Assembly: GCA_030637965.1 (NCBI GenBank)
Contig: DAOWFO010000010.1
Span: forward strand, 1-29,563
DNA: 29,563 bases
Reading direction: 5' to 3'
DNA from: Thermoplasmata archaeon
Lineage (GTDB): Archaea; Thermoplasmatota; E2; DHVEG-1
Shown: piece by piece, positions 22,361 through 29,563 of the stretch
Position numbering within the stretch: the stretch's first letter is position 1
Layout of the letters: every line of letters starts with the position of its first letter
Made by a program: the position numbers and the translations under genes
The notes under the pieces: model-generated
What the model saw: only the letters and a program-made list of their open reading frames with translations
Database searches by the model: none
Told to the model about the DNA's origin: nothing

Positions 22361-23911
22361 TTAATGTCTGAAGTACCTTTGCCCTGAAAGAACCATTGCA
22401 ATTCCGTGTTCATTTGCAGCCTCAATTACTTCATTATCACGAATGGAGCCACCTGCTTGAATTATTGCTTTTACACCTGCTTCTGCTGCGACATCAATAC
22501 CATCTCTAAATGGGAAAAACGCATCACTAGCCATTATAGAGCCTTTTATGTTGTCTTTACCTTTATTGATGGCAATCCATGCAGCATCTACACGTGCTGT
22601 CTGCCCCCCACCGATAGCAACGGTATGCGTTCCTTTTACAAAAAGAACAGAATTTGACTTAACGTGTTTCACACATTTTACAGCAAATTCCATGGATTTA
22701 AGTTCCTTTTCTGTCGGCTTCATTTCTGTCACAATATTCCATTCATTTTTGTTTTTTGAAATTATATCTCTTTCTTGAGAAAGAAAGCCACCAATGACAC
22801 TTCTGAAAATTATTCCTTTCCTTGGAATTTTTTTATCAAGTCCTTTCAACTTTAAAAGTCTAAGATTCTTTTTTTTCCTAAAAATATCGCGCGCTTCTTT
22901 AGTAAAATTTGGTGCAATAATTACTTCTAAAAAGAGATTAGATAGCTCTTCTGCAATATCTTTTCCTATTGCCCTATTAAATGATATAATGCCTCCAAAG
23001 GGAGAATATGTATCAGTTGCATAAGCATCTTTCCATGCTTGTAAAAGATTGCTCGCACTTGCAATTCCACAAGGTGTTGAATGTTTTATTATAACACAAG
23101 TTGGTTCTTCAAATTCCTTTACACATTCAATAGCACAGTCTCCATCAAGAATATTGTTAAATGATAATTCCTTTCCCTGAAGCTTTATAGCATTAGAAAT
23201 ACAAGGTTCGTAAATTTCTGGCAGGGATCTATAGAATGCTCCTTTCTGATGGGGGTTTTCACCGTATCTCATAGCCTGTATTTTTCTCATTGATATGCTG
23301 TTTATATCGGGTAGAATATCATTTGTCCATTTTTTCCTTAAATAATTTGATATTATAGAATCATATTGAGCAGTGTGCGAAAAAGCATCAATGGCAAGTT
23401 TTTCTTTTTCTTTTATGCTAAGTTTTCCTTTTAATTTAAGATATTTTAAAACATCATTATATTGATTTTTATTTGTAACTACAATTACATCTTGATAGTT
23501 TTTTGCTGCTGCTCTAATTAGTGTAGGTCCTCCAATGTCGATATTTTCAATGATTTCTTCCATGCTTACATTTTGTTTTTTTATGGTTTTTTCAAATGGA
23601 TATAGATTACAGACCAAGAGATCGATAGTTCCTATCTCATGTTTTTTAATAATTTCCATATGTTCCTTTTTATTTCTTTTAGCAAGAATGCCTGCATGGA
23701 TTATTGGGTGGAGAGTTTTAACTCTTCCATCAAGAATTTCTGGAAAACCAGTAACATCTGATATTTCCTTTATCTTGATTCCCGCCTTCTGTAAGTTAGA
23801 TGCAGTTCCTCCGGTTGAAAAAATTTCTATTCCAAGTTTATATAACCCTTTTACAAAATTGGCTAGACCACCCTTGTCATAAACACTTATTAAAGCTCTT
23901 TTAACATTCAT
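22361..23911 (-). CDS. purH: Bifunctional AICAR formyltransferase / IMP cyclohydrolase
   Basis: 516 residues, normal length. Catalyses the last two steps of IMP synthesis: formylation of AICAR with 10-formyltetrahydrofolate, then ring closure. The N-terminal MGS-like cyclohydrolase domain shows ISVYDKGGLANFV, STGGTASNLQKAGI and DGRVKTLHPIIHAGIL. The transformylase domain shows RYGENPHQ (215-222), the catalytic Lys-His at 276-277 in IIKHSTPCG, and DAFFPFRDGIDVAAEAGVKA near the end. Many archaea use PurP and PurO instead, so the bacterial-type fused enzyme is worth noting. AGGAAATAACG precedes the ATG. It lies between the RNase H-fold gene and arcS. Confidence 0.96.
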   Translation of the reverse strand: MNVKRALISVYDKGGLANFVKGLYKLGIEIFSTGGTASNLQKAGIKIKEISDVTGFPEILDGRVKTLHPIIHAGILAKRNKKEHMEIIKKHEIGTIDLLVCNLYPFEKTIKKQNVSMEEIIENIDIGGPTLIRAAAKNYQDVIVVTNKNQYNDVLKYLKLKGKLSIKEKEKLAIDAFSHTAQYDSIISNYLRKKWTNDILPDINSISMRKIQAMRYGENPHQKGAFYRSLPEIYEPCISNAIKLQGKELSFNNILDGDCAIECVKEFEEPTCVIIKHSTPCGIASASNLLQAWKDAYATDTYSPFGGIISFNRAIGKDIAEELSNLFLEVIIAPNFTKEARDIFRKKKNLRLLKLKGLDKKIPRKGIIFRSVIGGFLSQERDIISKNKNEWNIVTEMKPTEKELKSMEFAVKCVKHVKSNSVLFVKGTHTVAIGGGQTARVDAAWIAINKGKDNIKGSIMASDAFFPFRDGIDVAAEAGVKAIIQAGGSIRDNEVIEAANEHGIAMVLSGQRYFRH

Positions 23912-23942
23912 CGTTATTTCCTAATGGGCATATGAGACAAGC

Positions 23943-24719
23943 TCATAAACGTTTGTGTTTTTTATTGGATTTTTCGTTTTCTATCGCTTCCTTTAGACTT
24001 ATGTCTCCTCTCAATACGTCAAGAGCGGTTTTCTCTGAAATTGAGAGAATTCCTTCTGTAATATATCTACTCTGTTCCTGAACCCTCCTTATATCCCCTC
24101 TAGTTGGTTTTAATGGCTGACGTTTTTGAACTTTTCCACCTTTAAGTAATGCAATTGATGCTGCTGCTTCACTGTCTCTATCGGACCTTTTTGTTTGTTG
24201 TGAAGACGTTGTTTTACTTTCATCAACAATCTCAATGGGTAATTCCAATGGAATTAAAGTATTTATTATCCTATTTCTTGTTATAATTGATCCATGACCT
24301 ACACGGATTAAACATTCTATTGCAGGATATTCTCTTAAAAATCTTTTTACAATTTCTACAACCTCCTCAGGAGATTTAACATGTGTTTTTTGTAATAGTA
24401 AATCATCTCCAACAACTGCAATGCCAGGTTTTTCACCTGGGTCGATGCCAATATAAACCTTTGAATATAGTTCCTTACCAATCAGGATTTGTAAAGCGAT
24501 ATCCACTGCATGGTCAATACTATCATATACATCTGCTGCTAATCCCTTTTGAGTTTTTAAATCATGCAACTCATTATGTGAGGTTAATACTACTCCAATT
24601 CGACGAGGAATGTTATTGATAGACAATAAGGAAACATACGGTATTCTTCTCCTTTTAAGTACCTTTAAAAGGTCATGATACAAAGAAAAATTTTTTGTGT
24701 ATATTCCTATTGTTTTCAT
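23943..24719 (-). CDS. Predicted RNase H-fold protein (RuvC/YqgF-like)
   Basis: 258 residues. The first 85 residues are a separate alpha/beta part (MKTIGIYTKNFSLYHDLLKV). From residue 88 the chain resembles RuvC-like nucleases: KVYIGIDPGEKPGIAVVGDD, with Asp93 as the first acidic residue, Glu167 in EIVDESKTT (compare the DERLTT motif of YqgF), and Asp180/Asp182 in KRSDRDSEAAASIALL. These four sit where a metal-dependent nuclease site would be. The C-terminal 60 residues are basic and helical. I infer a nucleic-acid-cleaving or binding role and cannot name the substrate. A TATA-like box at 24741-24754 could give this gene a leaderless start. Confidence 0.75.
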   Translation of the reverse strand: MKTIGIYTKNFSLYHDLLKVLKRRRIPYVSLLSINNIPRRIGVVLTSHNELHDLKTQKGLAADVYDSIDHAVDIALQILIGKELYSKVYIGIDPGEKPGIAVVGDDLLLQKTHVKSPEEVVEIVKRFLREYPAIECLIRVGHGSIITRNRIINTLIPLELPIEIVDESKTTSSQQTKRSDRDSEAAASIALLKGGKVQKRQPLKPTRGDIRRVQEQSRYITEGILSISEKTALDVLRGDISLKEAIENEKSNKKHKRL

Positions 24720-24740
24720 TCATATTAAATATCAAATATC

Positions 24741-24754
24741 TAAAATATATACAT
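24741..24754 (-). promoter_or_regulatory. TATA-like element before the RNase H-fold gene
   Basis: The minus strand reads ATGTATATATTTTA just before the cca stop codon. It is about 25-30 bases from the ATG at 24719, so transcription could begin at or near that start codon. This may split the six-gene run into two units. Confidence 0.35.
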
Positions 24755-24761
24755 TTGGTTT

Positions 24762-26129
24762 CTATCGTTCCCAAGACATCTTTTTATCTAGATATCCAGT
24801 CCAAAAGACTTTTAGATTTTCATTCAAGAGACAATCAAATCCAATTATTTGGTAATTGCCACCTACGAATTTACCAAGATGTTTCCCCATACTTAGTTTC
24901 CCGACTCTATCCTTTAAAAAATCTTTTATTTCTGTGTAGTCTCGTTCAATTTCAACAAACATTCTACCATTTTCTTCATAAGGTTTTTTTACAACATATG
25001 TTTCTTCTTCCCATTTAGCTACAAAATTTTTTATATTCTCTTTGAGTTTAATAGGGGGTCCAATATGAATATATGTTTTTGAAAGCGATTCTTTTTTTGT
25101 TATAATTATTATAAAGATCTTTTTTTCAATATCGTCTAAGTAAAAAGGCACATCATAGATTTTAAAACCATATCTCTCACAGGCATTCCATATAGATCGG
25201 ACTGCTTTACGTATCTGTGGATATAAATTCTCATCAATGATTTCTGGTTTAGAAAATACTACCCCAACGTAGAGAGAATTTTGTTTTTGAATTTCATTTT
25301 TTATCTTTTTTAATGACCATGGATGTACATTATTTGGAAAAAAGAATGTTATAATGGGATTTTCCAAATATTTTTTGCATGCATTTACGAATAGTTTGAA
25401 TTTCATCACAGATAATGCAGAAGCGACATTTCTTTCATTATCAACAGGATCAATAAATGTAAGTGGAGTATCAAAAGAGATAATATCTTCTTCAGAGAGG
25501 GAAAGTTTTTCACCAATTTTCCAATTTGAAGCATTTTGTATAAAATTTATAAAAGACCTAAATTTTAAAATTAAAATTTCACATAAATAACCAGAGAACC
25601 CCTCAATCTCTGCTTCAGCTCCATAGCATCCAATACCGTTTAGAAACTGTTTTAACAAACGAACTTCATTTTTTTGAGATTCGTTTAAATGGTTTTTGAT
25701 GTATTCTGTATGAAGGGGTGTTCTATCAACTGCAGATAGTTTTTGTGATGCATTTTCGATCCTGTAGCAAGGTACTATTTCGACTTTATATCCTTCTAAG
25801 AATCCTTTTAGGTAAGGGTGTTCTGCATAGGATTCCTTGGTATTTTTAAGAATTATTTTTCCAATTGAAAGCGAAATTTTTGCAATATCTTGCTTAGAAA
25901 AAGATGAGGGAAACAATAGAAATAAGTCAATATCTAAATTGTTTTTCACATATGTATCTTTTGCAGTGGATCCAACAAGTTTAATAGAAATAGGTAGCTT
26001 TCTATTATTAATTTCTTTATTTACTTGATTCTTTAATTCCTGTATAACACTTTCAAGTTTCCCTCTATCTTTTTTAGTAGGATTAATAATTTTTAATACT
26101 TTTTTTTCAATAATTACGGATGATTGCAT
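24762..26129 (-). CDS. cca: CCA-adding enzyme (archaeal class I tRNA nucleotidyltransferase)
   Basis: 455 residues, the standard archaeal length. Adds or repairs the CCA end of tRNA using CTP and ATP without a nucleic-acid template. The nucleotidyltransferase signature is LVGSTAKDTYVKNNLDIDLF, with Gly53-Ser54 and the metal-binding Asp66 and Asp68. The third carboxylate, Asp110 in the Archaeoglobus enzyme (VDVVPCY), aligns to Glu117 in KVEIVPCYRI. Next come the central domain (PLHTEYIKNHLNESQKNEVR, FSGYLCEILI) and the C-terminal body and tail. It begins 3 bases after the PAP2 gene. Confidence 0.95.
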   Translation of the reverse strand: MQSSVIIEKKVLKIINPTKKDRGKLESVIQELKNQVNKEINNRKLPISIKLVGSTAKDTYVKNNLDIDLFLLFPSSFSKQDIAKISLSIGKIILKNTKESYAEHPYLKGFLEGYKVEIVPCYRIENASQKLSAVDRTPLHTEYIKNHLNESQKNEVRLLKQFLNGIGCYGAEAEIEGFSGYLCEILILKFRSFINFIQNASNWKIGEKLSLSEEDIISFDTPLTFIDPVDNERNVASALSVMKFKLFVNACKKYLENPIITFFFPNNVHPWSLKKIKNEIQKQNSLYVGVVFSKPEIIDENLYPQIRKAVRSIWNACERYGFKIYDVPFYLDDIEKKIFIIIITKKESLSKTYIHIGPPIKLKENIKNFVAKWEEETYVVKKPYEENGRMFVEIERDYTEIKDFLKDRVGKLSMGKHLGKFVGGNYQIIGFDCLLNENLKVFWTGYLDKKMSWER

Positions 26130-26132
26130 GTT

Positions 26133-26882
26133 TTATTCGTCCTTGATAAAATAATCCAATATGAATATTATTACAATGGCTATTATTGCACCACATATTA
26201 CATCTATAATCCAATGTATAGCTAAATAGATAACTGAAATGATAACAGAGGCCATGCAGAAATATAAAAAATATGATAATCTTTTATTTCTAGTCAAATG
26301 AACAGATCGAGCTAATAGAATTGACATGGCAACATGCAGAGACGGTAAACAATTATTATGGGTAGTTGTAAGATAAAATAAGTTTTCAACTGCAGGAATC
26401 GCGTTGTTTAGTGTAGATTCTAAATTATAAAACGTATAAACATTTGTTATTGGAAAAAAAAGATAGAATGGAAGTGTAATGACATATATCAATAGCGTTC
26501 CATAAGCAAGAGTTTTCATTGCATTTTTTTGATTATTTCCAATAAAATATATTGGTGAAAACCATAGCGTAAAAGGGTATACTGCAATATACATAATAAC
26601 AAAAAAGTAAACTATAACAGGTGACCAATATTGTGAAAACTGAGATACAATATCTCCCTCAATATTTTGGATATTATAAGTAAAGTCATACCCAATCCAT
26701 GCTGTTACAACCGAATCAATTATATTAACTTCTATTAAATGTAAAATTACAACTCCAAAGATTATTAATATATATAAAAAATGTTCTTTGAAGATACTAT
26801 AAAACTCGGTAATGCTTGTTTTATAAACCTTCTTTGGCATAAAAATAATAAGGCTAATGGCTAATAATATAAGATTAATCAA
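26133..26882 (-). CDS. PAP2-superfamily membrane protein
   Basis: At least 249 residues from TTG at 26882, with about six membrane segments. The phosphatase motifs are NCLPSLHVAMSIL (His183) and AIHWIIDVICG (His223, Asp227), close to the PAP2_3/inositol-phosphorylceramide-synthase-like group. Such proteins remove or transfer lipid phosphate groups at the membrane. The start is doubtful: the frame stays open upstream to the thpR stop and encodes more of the first membrane helix (VESWLISLGLINLILLAI), but it has no ATG, GTG or other TTG. An ATG at 26926-26928 would be in frame if the run of six C at 26921-26926 had one base fewer. Confidence 0.85.
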   Translation of the reverse strand: MINLILLAISLIIFMPKKVYKTSITEFYSIFKEHFLYILIIFGVVILHLIEVNIIDSVVTAWIGYDFTYNIQNIEGDIVSQFSQYWSPVIVYFFVIMYIAVYPFTLWFSPIYFIGNNQKNAMKTLAYGTLLIYVITLPFYLFFPITNVYTFYNLESTLNNAIPAVENLFYLTTTHNNCLPSLHVAMSILLARSVHLTRNKRLSYFLYFCMASVIISVIYLAIHWIIDVICGAIIAIVIIFILDYFIKDE

Positions 26883-26930
26883 ACCAAGAGAAATTAACCA
26901 TGATTCTACGACGTTTATCGCCCCCCATAT

Positions 26931-27485
26931 TTATAGTCTTATATTCTTTAGATTTGTATATATTGGTCCTTTTTGAGTGAGTTCACTTTTTTTCAATTTG
27001 ATTGAATTAACATCGAATTCTGCAAATTTTGAATCCTTGTATTTTTCAATTACCCATAATAGTTTTTCTTTATTTTTAATGGATCGAACACGTGCAATTG
27101 TCAGATGAGCAGAAAATTTTCTTTTTTCTCTTTTAAATCCTATCTCATGTAAATCTTCATCGATTTTCTGTGCGATGATACCCAGTTTTTCCCCTTGTTT
27201 GATATCTAACCAAATAACTTTTATATATTTTTGATTTGGAAAAACACCAGCTCCCTCCAACTTAATATTAAACTTATTAACTCCTTGTACTGCATTTTTT
27301 ATAACCTTCTCAATTGTATCTATCAAATTTTCATCGGTATTGCCAAGAAACTTAAGGGTGATATGAACATTTTCAGGTTCTACAAGTTTTATATTTGCTG
27401 CTGTATCTTTTAATTCTCTTTCGAATTCCAATAATTTCGGAAAAGAATCAATATCTACAGCAATAAATCCTCTAAACTGCGACAT
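26931..27485 (-). CDS. thpR: RNA 2',3'-cyclic phosphodiesterase (LigT/2H family)
   Basis: 184 residues from the ATG at 27485. GAGTGA lies five bases upstream, which favours this over the GTG at 27494. Two His-x-Thr-x motifs define the 2H phosphoesterase family: HITLKFLG at about residue 41 and HLTIARV at about 127. FRGFIAVDI at the start is typical. The enzyme opens 2',3'-cyclic phosphate ends on RNA and was first described as a 2'-5' RNA ligase. It is the first gene of the run that includes cca. Confidence 0.94.
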   Translation of the reverse strand: MSQFRGFIAVDIDSFPKLLEFERELKDTAANIKLVEPENVHITLKFLGNTDENLIDTIEKVIKNAVQGVNKFNIKLEGAGVFPNQKYIKVIWLDIKQGEKLGIIAQKIDEDLHEIGFKREKRKFSAHLTIARVRSIKNKEKLLWVIEKYKDSKFAEFDVNSIKLKKSELTQKGPIYTNLKNIRL

Positions 27486-27604
27486 TTTATTCACTCATTA
27501 CTTTATATTCTTAATGTTTTGTCAATATAAAATATATGTTATTTCTGTCTTGTTACTACTAACAATAGTAATTTTTTCCTATCTGGTAACAAATGTCCAA
27601 CAAC

Positions 27605-27615
27605 CTTTATATTTC
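27605..27615 (+). promoter_or_regulatory. TATA-like element for the UbiA-family gene
   Basis: CTTTATATTTC lies about 45 bases before the ATG at 27653. Initiation about 25 bases downstream gives a short leader containing AGGTG at 27639-27643. Confidence 0.4.
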
Positions 27616-27652
27616 AATATTGAGTAAAATATTGTTGCAGGTGTAAAAAAAA

Positions 27653-28570
27653 ATGAGAACCACCCATTTTAAAAAAGGAGCCTTTGGATATATAGAGTTA
27701 ATCCGTCCCTTTACATTACTTGCTCCAATTATTGTATCGATGTGTATAATGATTGCAAGTTTCTTCCATTCTGGAAAAACAGGTGATTTATCTAATTTGC
27801 TGTGGAGTACAATACTTCCTGCAAGTTTTACTCTCGCAGTTTTGAATGCTGCTTCAAATGCATTAAATCAGGCTGCCGATTTTAAATCAGATAAAATATC
27901 CAAATCATATCGACCAATACCTAGAGGATTAGTTACAATAAATCAGGCAAAAACATTGGCTGTCATCTTGTATATATTAGCTTTTTACATGGCTACTACA
28001 ATTAACATTATGTTTACAATTTTTATTGTTCTAATAGCAGTATTTACAATAACCTATTCGATAGCTCCTCGAATGAAGGATTTTTTATTTTTAAATCAAA
28101 TTTGGGTTGCAATTCCTAGGGGTATGTTAGGTGTATTGGCATCATGGAGTGTTTTTGCAAATTCGTTACAACCAGTACCAGTTACTATTGGTTTTATAGC
28201 CATGTTCTTTTTGATTGGTGGTTCAATTACAAAAGACATTACGGACTGTTATGCTGATAAAAAAACTGGTACAAATACATTAATTAACACATTTGGAATT
28301 AAAAAAGCTGCTTTCATAGCTTTACCATTTATGTTTTTTCCATTTAGTATTGTTCCTATATTAATTGATATCGGAATATTAGGTTCATATCTTTGGTTAC
28401 TAACATTTTTAGCAATACCTGGCTATTTCATATTTTATTTAATGATTAGAGATGATAAAAAAAGTAAGTTTTTAGAAAATACTTCCGCATGGACATTTAT
28501 GTATATTACCTATTTTTTCTTTGCATTTAGTTTTTCAGTTCTTACTGTTTTGAATTCCGTTATTTCATAA
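27653..28570 (+). CDS. UbiA-family prenyltransferase
   Basis: 305 residues with about eight or nine membrane segments. The first Asp-rich motif is NQAADFKSDK (Asn72, Asp76, Asp80), followed by SKSYRPIPRG (84-91 region). The second is KDITDCYADKK (Asp195, Asp198, Asp202). These bind the diphosphate of the prenyl donor through magnesium. TITYSIAPRMKD between them is also typical. In archaea the best-known member makes digeranylgeranylglyceryl phosphate for ether lipids, but quinone and heme prenyltransferases look alike, so I do not assign the acceptor. It is convergent with thiS, 11 bases away. Confidence 0.9.
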   Translation: MRTTHFKKGAFGYIELIRPFTLLAPIIVSMCIMIASFFHSGKTGDLSNLLWSTILPASFTLAVLNAASNALNQAADFKSDKISKSYRPIPRGLVTINQAKTLAVILYILAFYMATTINIMFTIFIVLIAVFTITYSIAPRMKDFLFLNQIWVAIPRGMLGVLASWSVFANSLQPVPVTIGFIAMFFLIGGSITKDITDCYADKKTGTNTLINTFGIKKAAFIALPFMFFPFSIVPILIDIGILGSYLWLLTFLAIPGYFIFYLMIRDDKKSKFLENTSAWTFMYITYFFFAFSFSVLTVLNSVIS

Positions 28571-28581
28571 ATATAATCTAG

Positions 28582-28782
28582 TTATCCACCACTAATCATA
28601 TGAATAACATCAATTTTTGAATTGTCTGGTACAACAACATTCGAAAAATCTTTCCTTGGAATAACTTCTTTGTTAATTTTTACCACAACAAGTGGAAAGG
28701 TATATTTCACTCTCTTTAGTAATTGTTTGATAGTTTCATTTTCAACCCAGTCAACTTTTCTACCGTTAACTTCGATACTCAC
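28582..28782 (-). CDS. ThiS/MoaD-like sulfur-carrier protein
   Basis: 66 residues of ubiquitin-like fold (MSIEVNGRKVDWVENETIKQ, then VVVKINKEVIPR) ending in HMISGG. The C-terminal Gly-Gly is the site that is adenylated and then loaded with sulfur in ThiS, MoaD and relatives. The RKDFSNVVVPDNSKIDVI stretch before it fits ThiS best. Its ATG overlaps the stop of the ThiF-like gene (ATGA), so the two are translated together and surely form a pair. Whether the sulfur goes to thiamin, molybdopterin, tungstopterin or tRNA cannot be told here. Confidence 0.88.
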   Translation of the reverse strand: MSIEVNGRKVDWVENETIKQLLKRVKYTFPLVVVKINKEVIPRKDFSNVVVPDNSKIDVIHMISGG

Positions 28783-29375
28783 TTGTCTTCACCTAATATA
28801 ATCTCTATTGCCAAATTTGCTTCCCAATTTGCTATTAGACACACACGGGGTGCCATAAGTACATCATCTTTGCTAGAAATGGCATATTTATCATAACACA
28901 TATAGAGGTTACCTAAACGTTTTGTTACAATTCTATCAGAATGCCCATATCCTGTAACCCCTGATGCAGCAACAATTGGTTTTTCAGGGAGATTTAATAA
29001 TATTTCTTCAATAAATTCTGTTTTTATGGATGCTTCATCTAGTGCCTCAATAACTACATCTATATCTTTGAATGGATAATACATTGAACCTCTTTTCAAT
29101 TTAAGATTATAAGCTTCAACTTTAATTTTTGGATCAATCCTTCTAATGTTTTCTTTCATTGCATTTACCTTTAATTGACCAATTTGATCCAAAAAATAAT
29201 ACTGTCTGTCTAAATTATTTATATCAACTTTATCAAAATCGACTAACACCAAACGTCCTATTCCAGCACGGGCAAGTGCGATAGATGCATTGGAACCAAG
29301 ACCACCAATACCTGCTATTCCAACACTTGCATTTTTAAGTTTAATCTTTATTTTGTCAAATTTATTTTTGTTCAT
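28779..29375 (-). CDS. ThiF-like adenylyltransferase (short E1-like enzyme)
   Basis: 198 residues. The ATP-binding GIGGLGS lies at 22-28 and is followed by LVDFDKVDINNLDRQYY (45-61), which holds the Asp and Arg residues that bind ATP, and by IEALDEASIK with the Asp for magnesium. It lacks the C-x2-C zinc pairs of MoeB/ThiF of E. coli and stops soon after the core, like the short ThiF form found with ThiS in many anaerobes. It should adenylate the Gly-Gly end of the adjacent carrier. A TATA-like AAATATAAAT at 29411-29420 precedes it. Confidence 0.9.
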   Translation of the reverse strand: MNKNKFDKIKIKLKNASVGIAGIGGLGSNASIALARAGIGRLVLVDFDKVDINNLDRQYYFLDQIGQLKVNAMKENIRRIDPKIKVEAYNLKLKRGSMYYPFKDIDVVIEALDEASIKTEFIEEILLNLPEKPIVAASGVTGYGHSDRIVTKRLGNLYMCYDKYAISSKDDVLMAPRVCLIANWEANLAIEIILGEDK

Positions 29376-29410
29376 ATGTCTATTATCTTACCATTTATCC
29401 TAATAATATA

Positions 29411-29420
29411 ATTTATATTT
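29411..29420 (-). promoter_or_regulatory. TATA-like element for the ThiF-ThiS pair
   Basis: The minus strand reads AAATATAAAT. Initiation about 25 bases downstream is near 29387-29392, leaving a short leader before the ATG at 29375. No clear ribosome site is visible. Confidence 0.4.
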
Positions 29421-29477
29421 TTTTCTCCTTTCGTAGGATACCTGCTCCCCCTCCCTTTCAAATCTTCAATTTCATAA

Positions 29478-29563
29478 CTATTTCTTTTTTTCAATCCATT
29501 CTTCTTTATTTTCTGGTTTTTTAACCTCTGGTATTATTACTAATATTGTGGTGATAATCCCAA
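29478..29563 (-). CDS. 3' end of an unknown gene (partial)
   Basis: The minus-strand frame entering from the right edge reads GIITTILVIIPEV followed by a charged tail KKPENKEEWIEKKK and TAG at 29478-29480; the other two frames stop early. The hydrophobic stretch followed by a Lys/Glu-rich end looks like the C-terminus of a membrane protein. Only 27 residues are inside the window, so the call rests on frame openness and composition. Confidence 0.4.
   Translation of the reverse strand, partial: GIITTILVIIPEVKKPENKEEWIEKKK

Overview
The window is archaeal and low in G+C. The evidence is the archaeal ribosomal-protein set (S4e, L32e, L19e), an RNase P protein and eIF1/SUI1 gene inside the ribosomal cluster, an archaeosine synthase, an archaeal (class I) CCA-adding enzyme, and TATA-box promoters, some with Shine-Dalgarno sites and some apparently leaderless. 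The gene order L29-SUI1-rnp1-S17 and the archaeosine gene point to a euryarchaeal lineage. The helix-hairpin-helix domain on L32e makes me lean towards Thermoplasmatota or a relative, but this is inference.

Region 1 (1-12531, all minus strand) is one continuous S10/spc-type ribosomal cluster, read right to left: L3, L4, L23, L2, S19, L22, S3, L29, eIF1, RNase P component 1, S17, L14, L24, S4e, L5, S14, S8, L6, L32e, L19e, L18, S5, L30. Many neighbours overlap by 1 to 4 bases, which implies translational coupling. After L30 the usual L15-secY tail is absent. Instead there is a 67-residue unknown gene with its own promoter, then the first 16 codons of rpoK (RNA polymerase subunit K) running off the left edge. 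L32e and S3 both carry helix-hairpin-helix domains, and L24 carries a long charged tail.

Region 2 (12532-20327) is a mosaic of short units: a bacterial-type asparagine synthetase A, an NAD-dependent sugar epimerase-like gene, an isoprenylcysteine methyltransferase-like membrane protein coupled to a KaiC-like ATPase, a 75-residue unknown protein, a second KaiC-like ATPase, an aconitase-superfamily hydro-lyase pair (LeuC/LeuD-like, substrate uncertain), and a gamma-carbonic-anhydrase-like protein.

Region 3 (20469-27485, minus strand) is a run of six close genes: RNA 2',3'-cyclic phosphodiesterase, PAP2 membrane phosphatase-like protein, CCA-adding enzyme, an RNase H-fold protein related to RuvC/YqgF, PurH, and archaeosine synthase ArcS. 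Three of the six act on tRNA or RNA ends. Region 4 (27653-29563) holds a UbiA prenyltransferase, convergent with a ThiF-ThiS adenylation and sulfur-carrier pair, and the 3' end of another minus-strand gene at the right edge. I saw no rRNA, tRNA, CRISPR array or insertion sequence.
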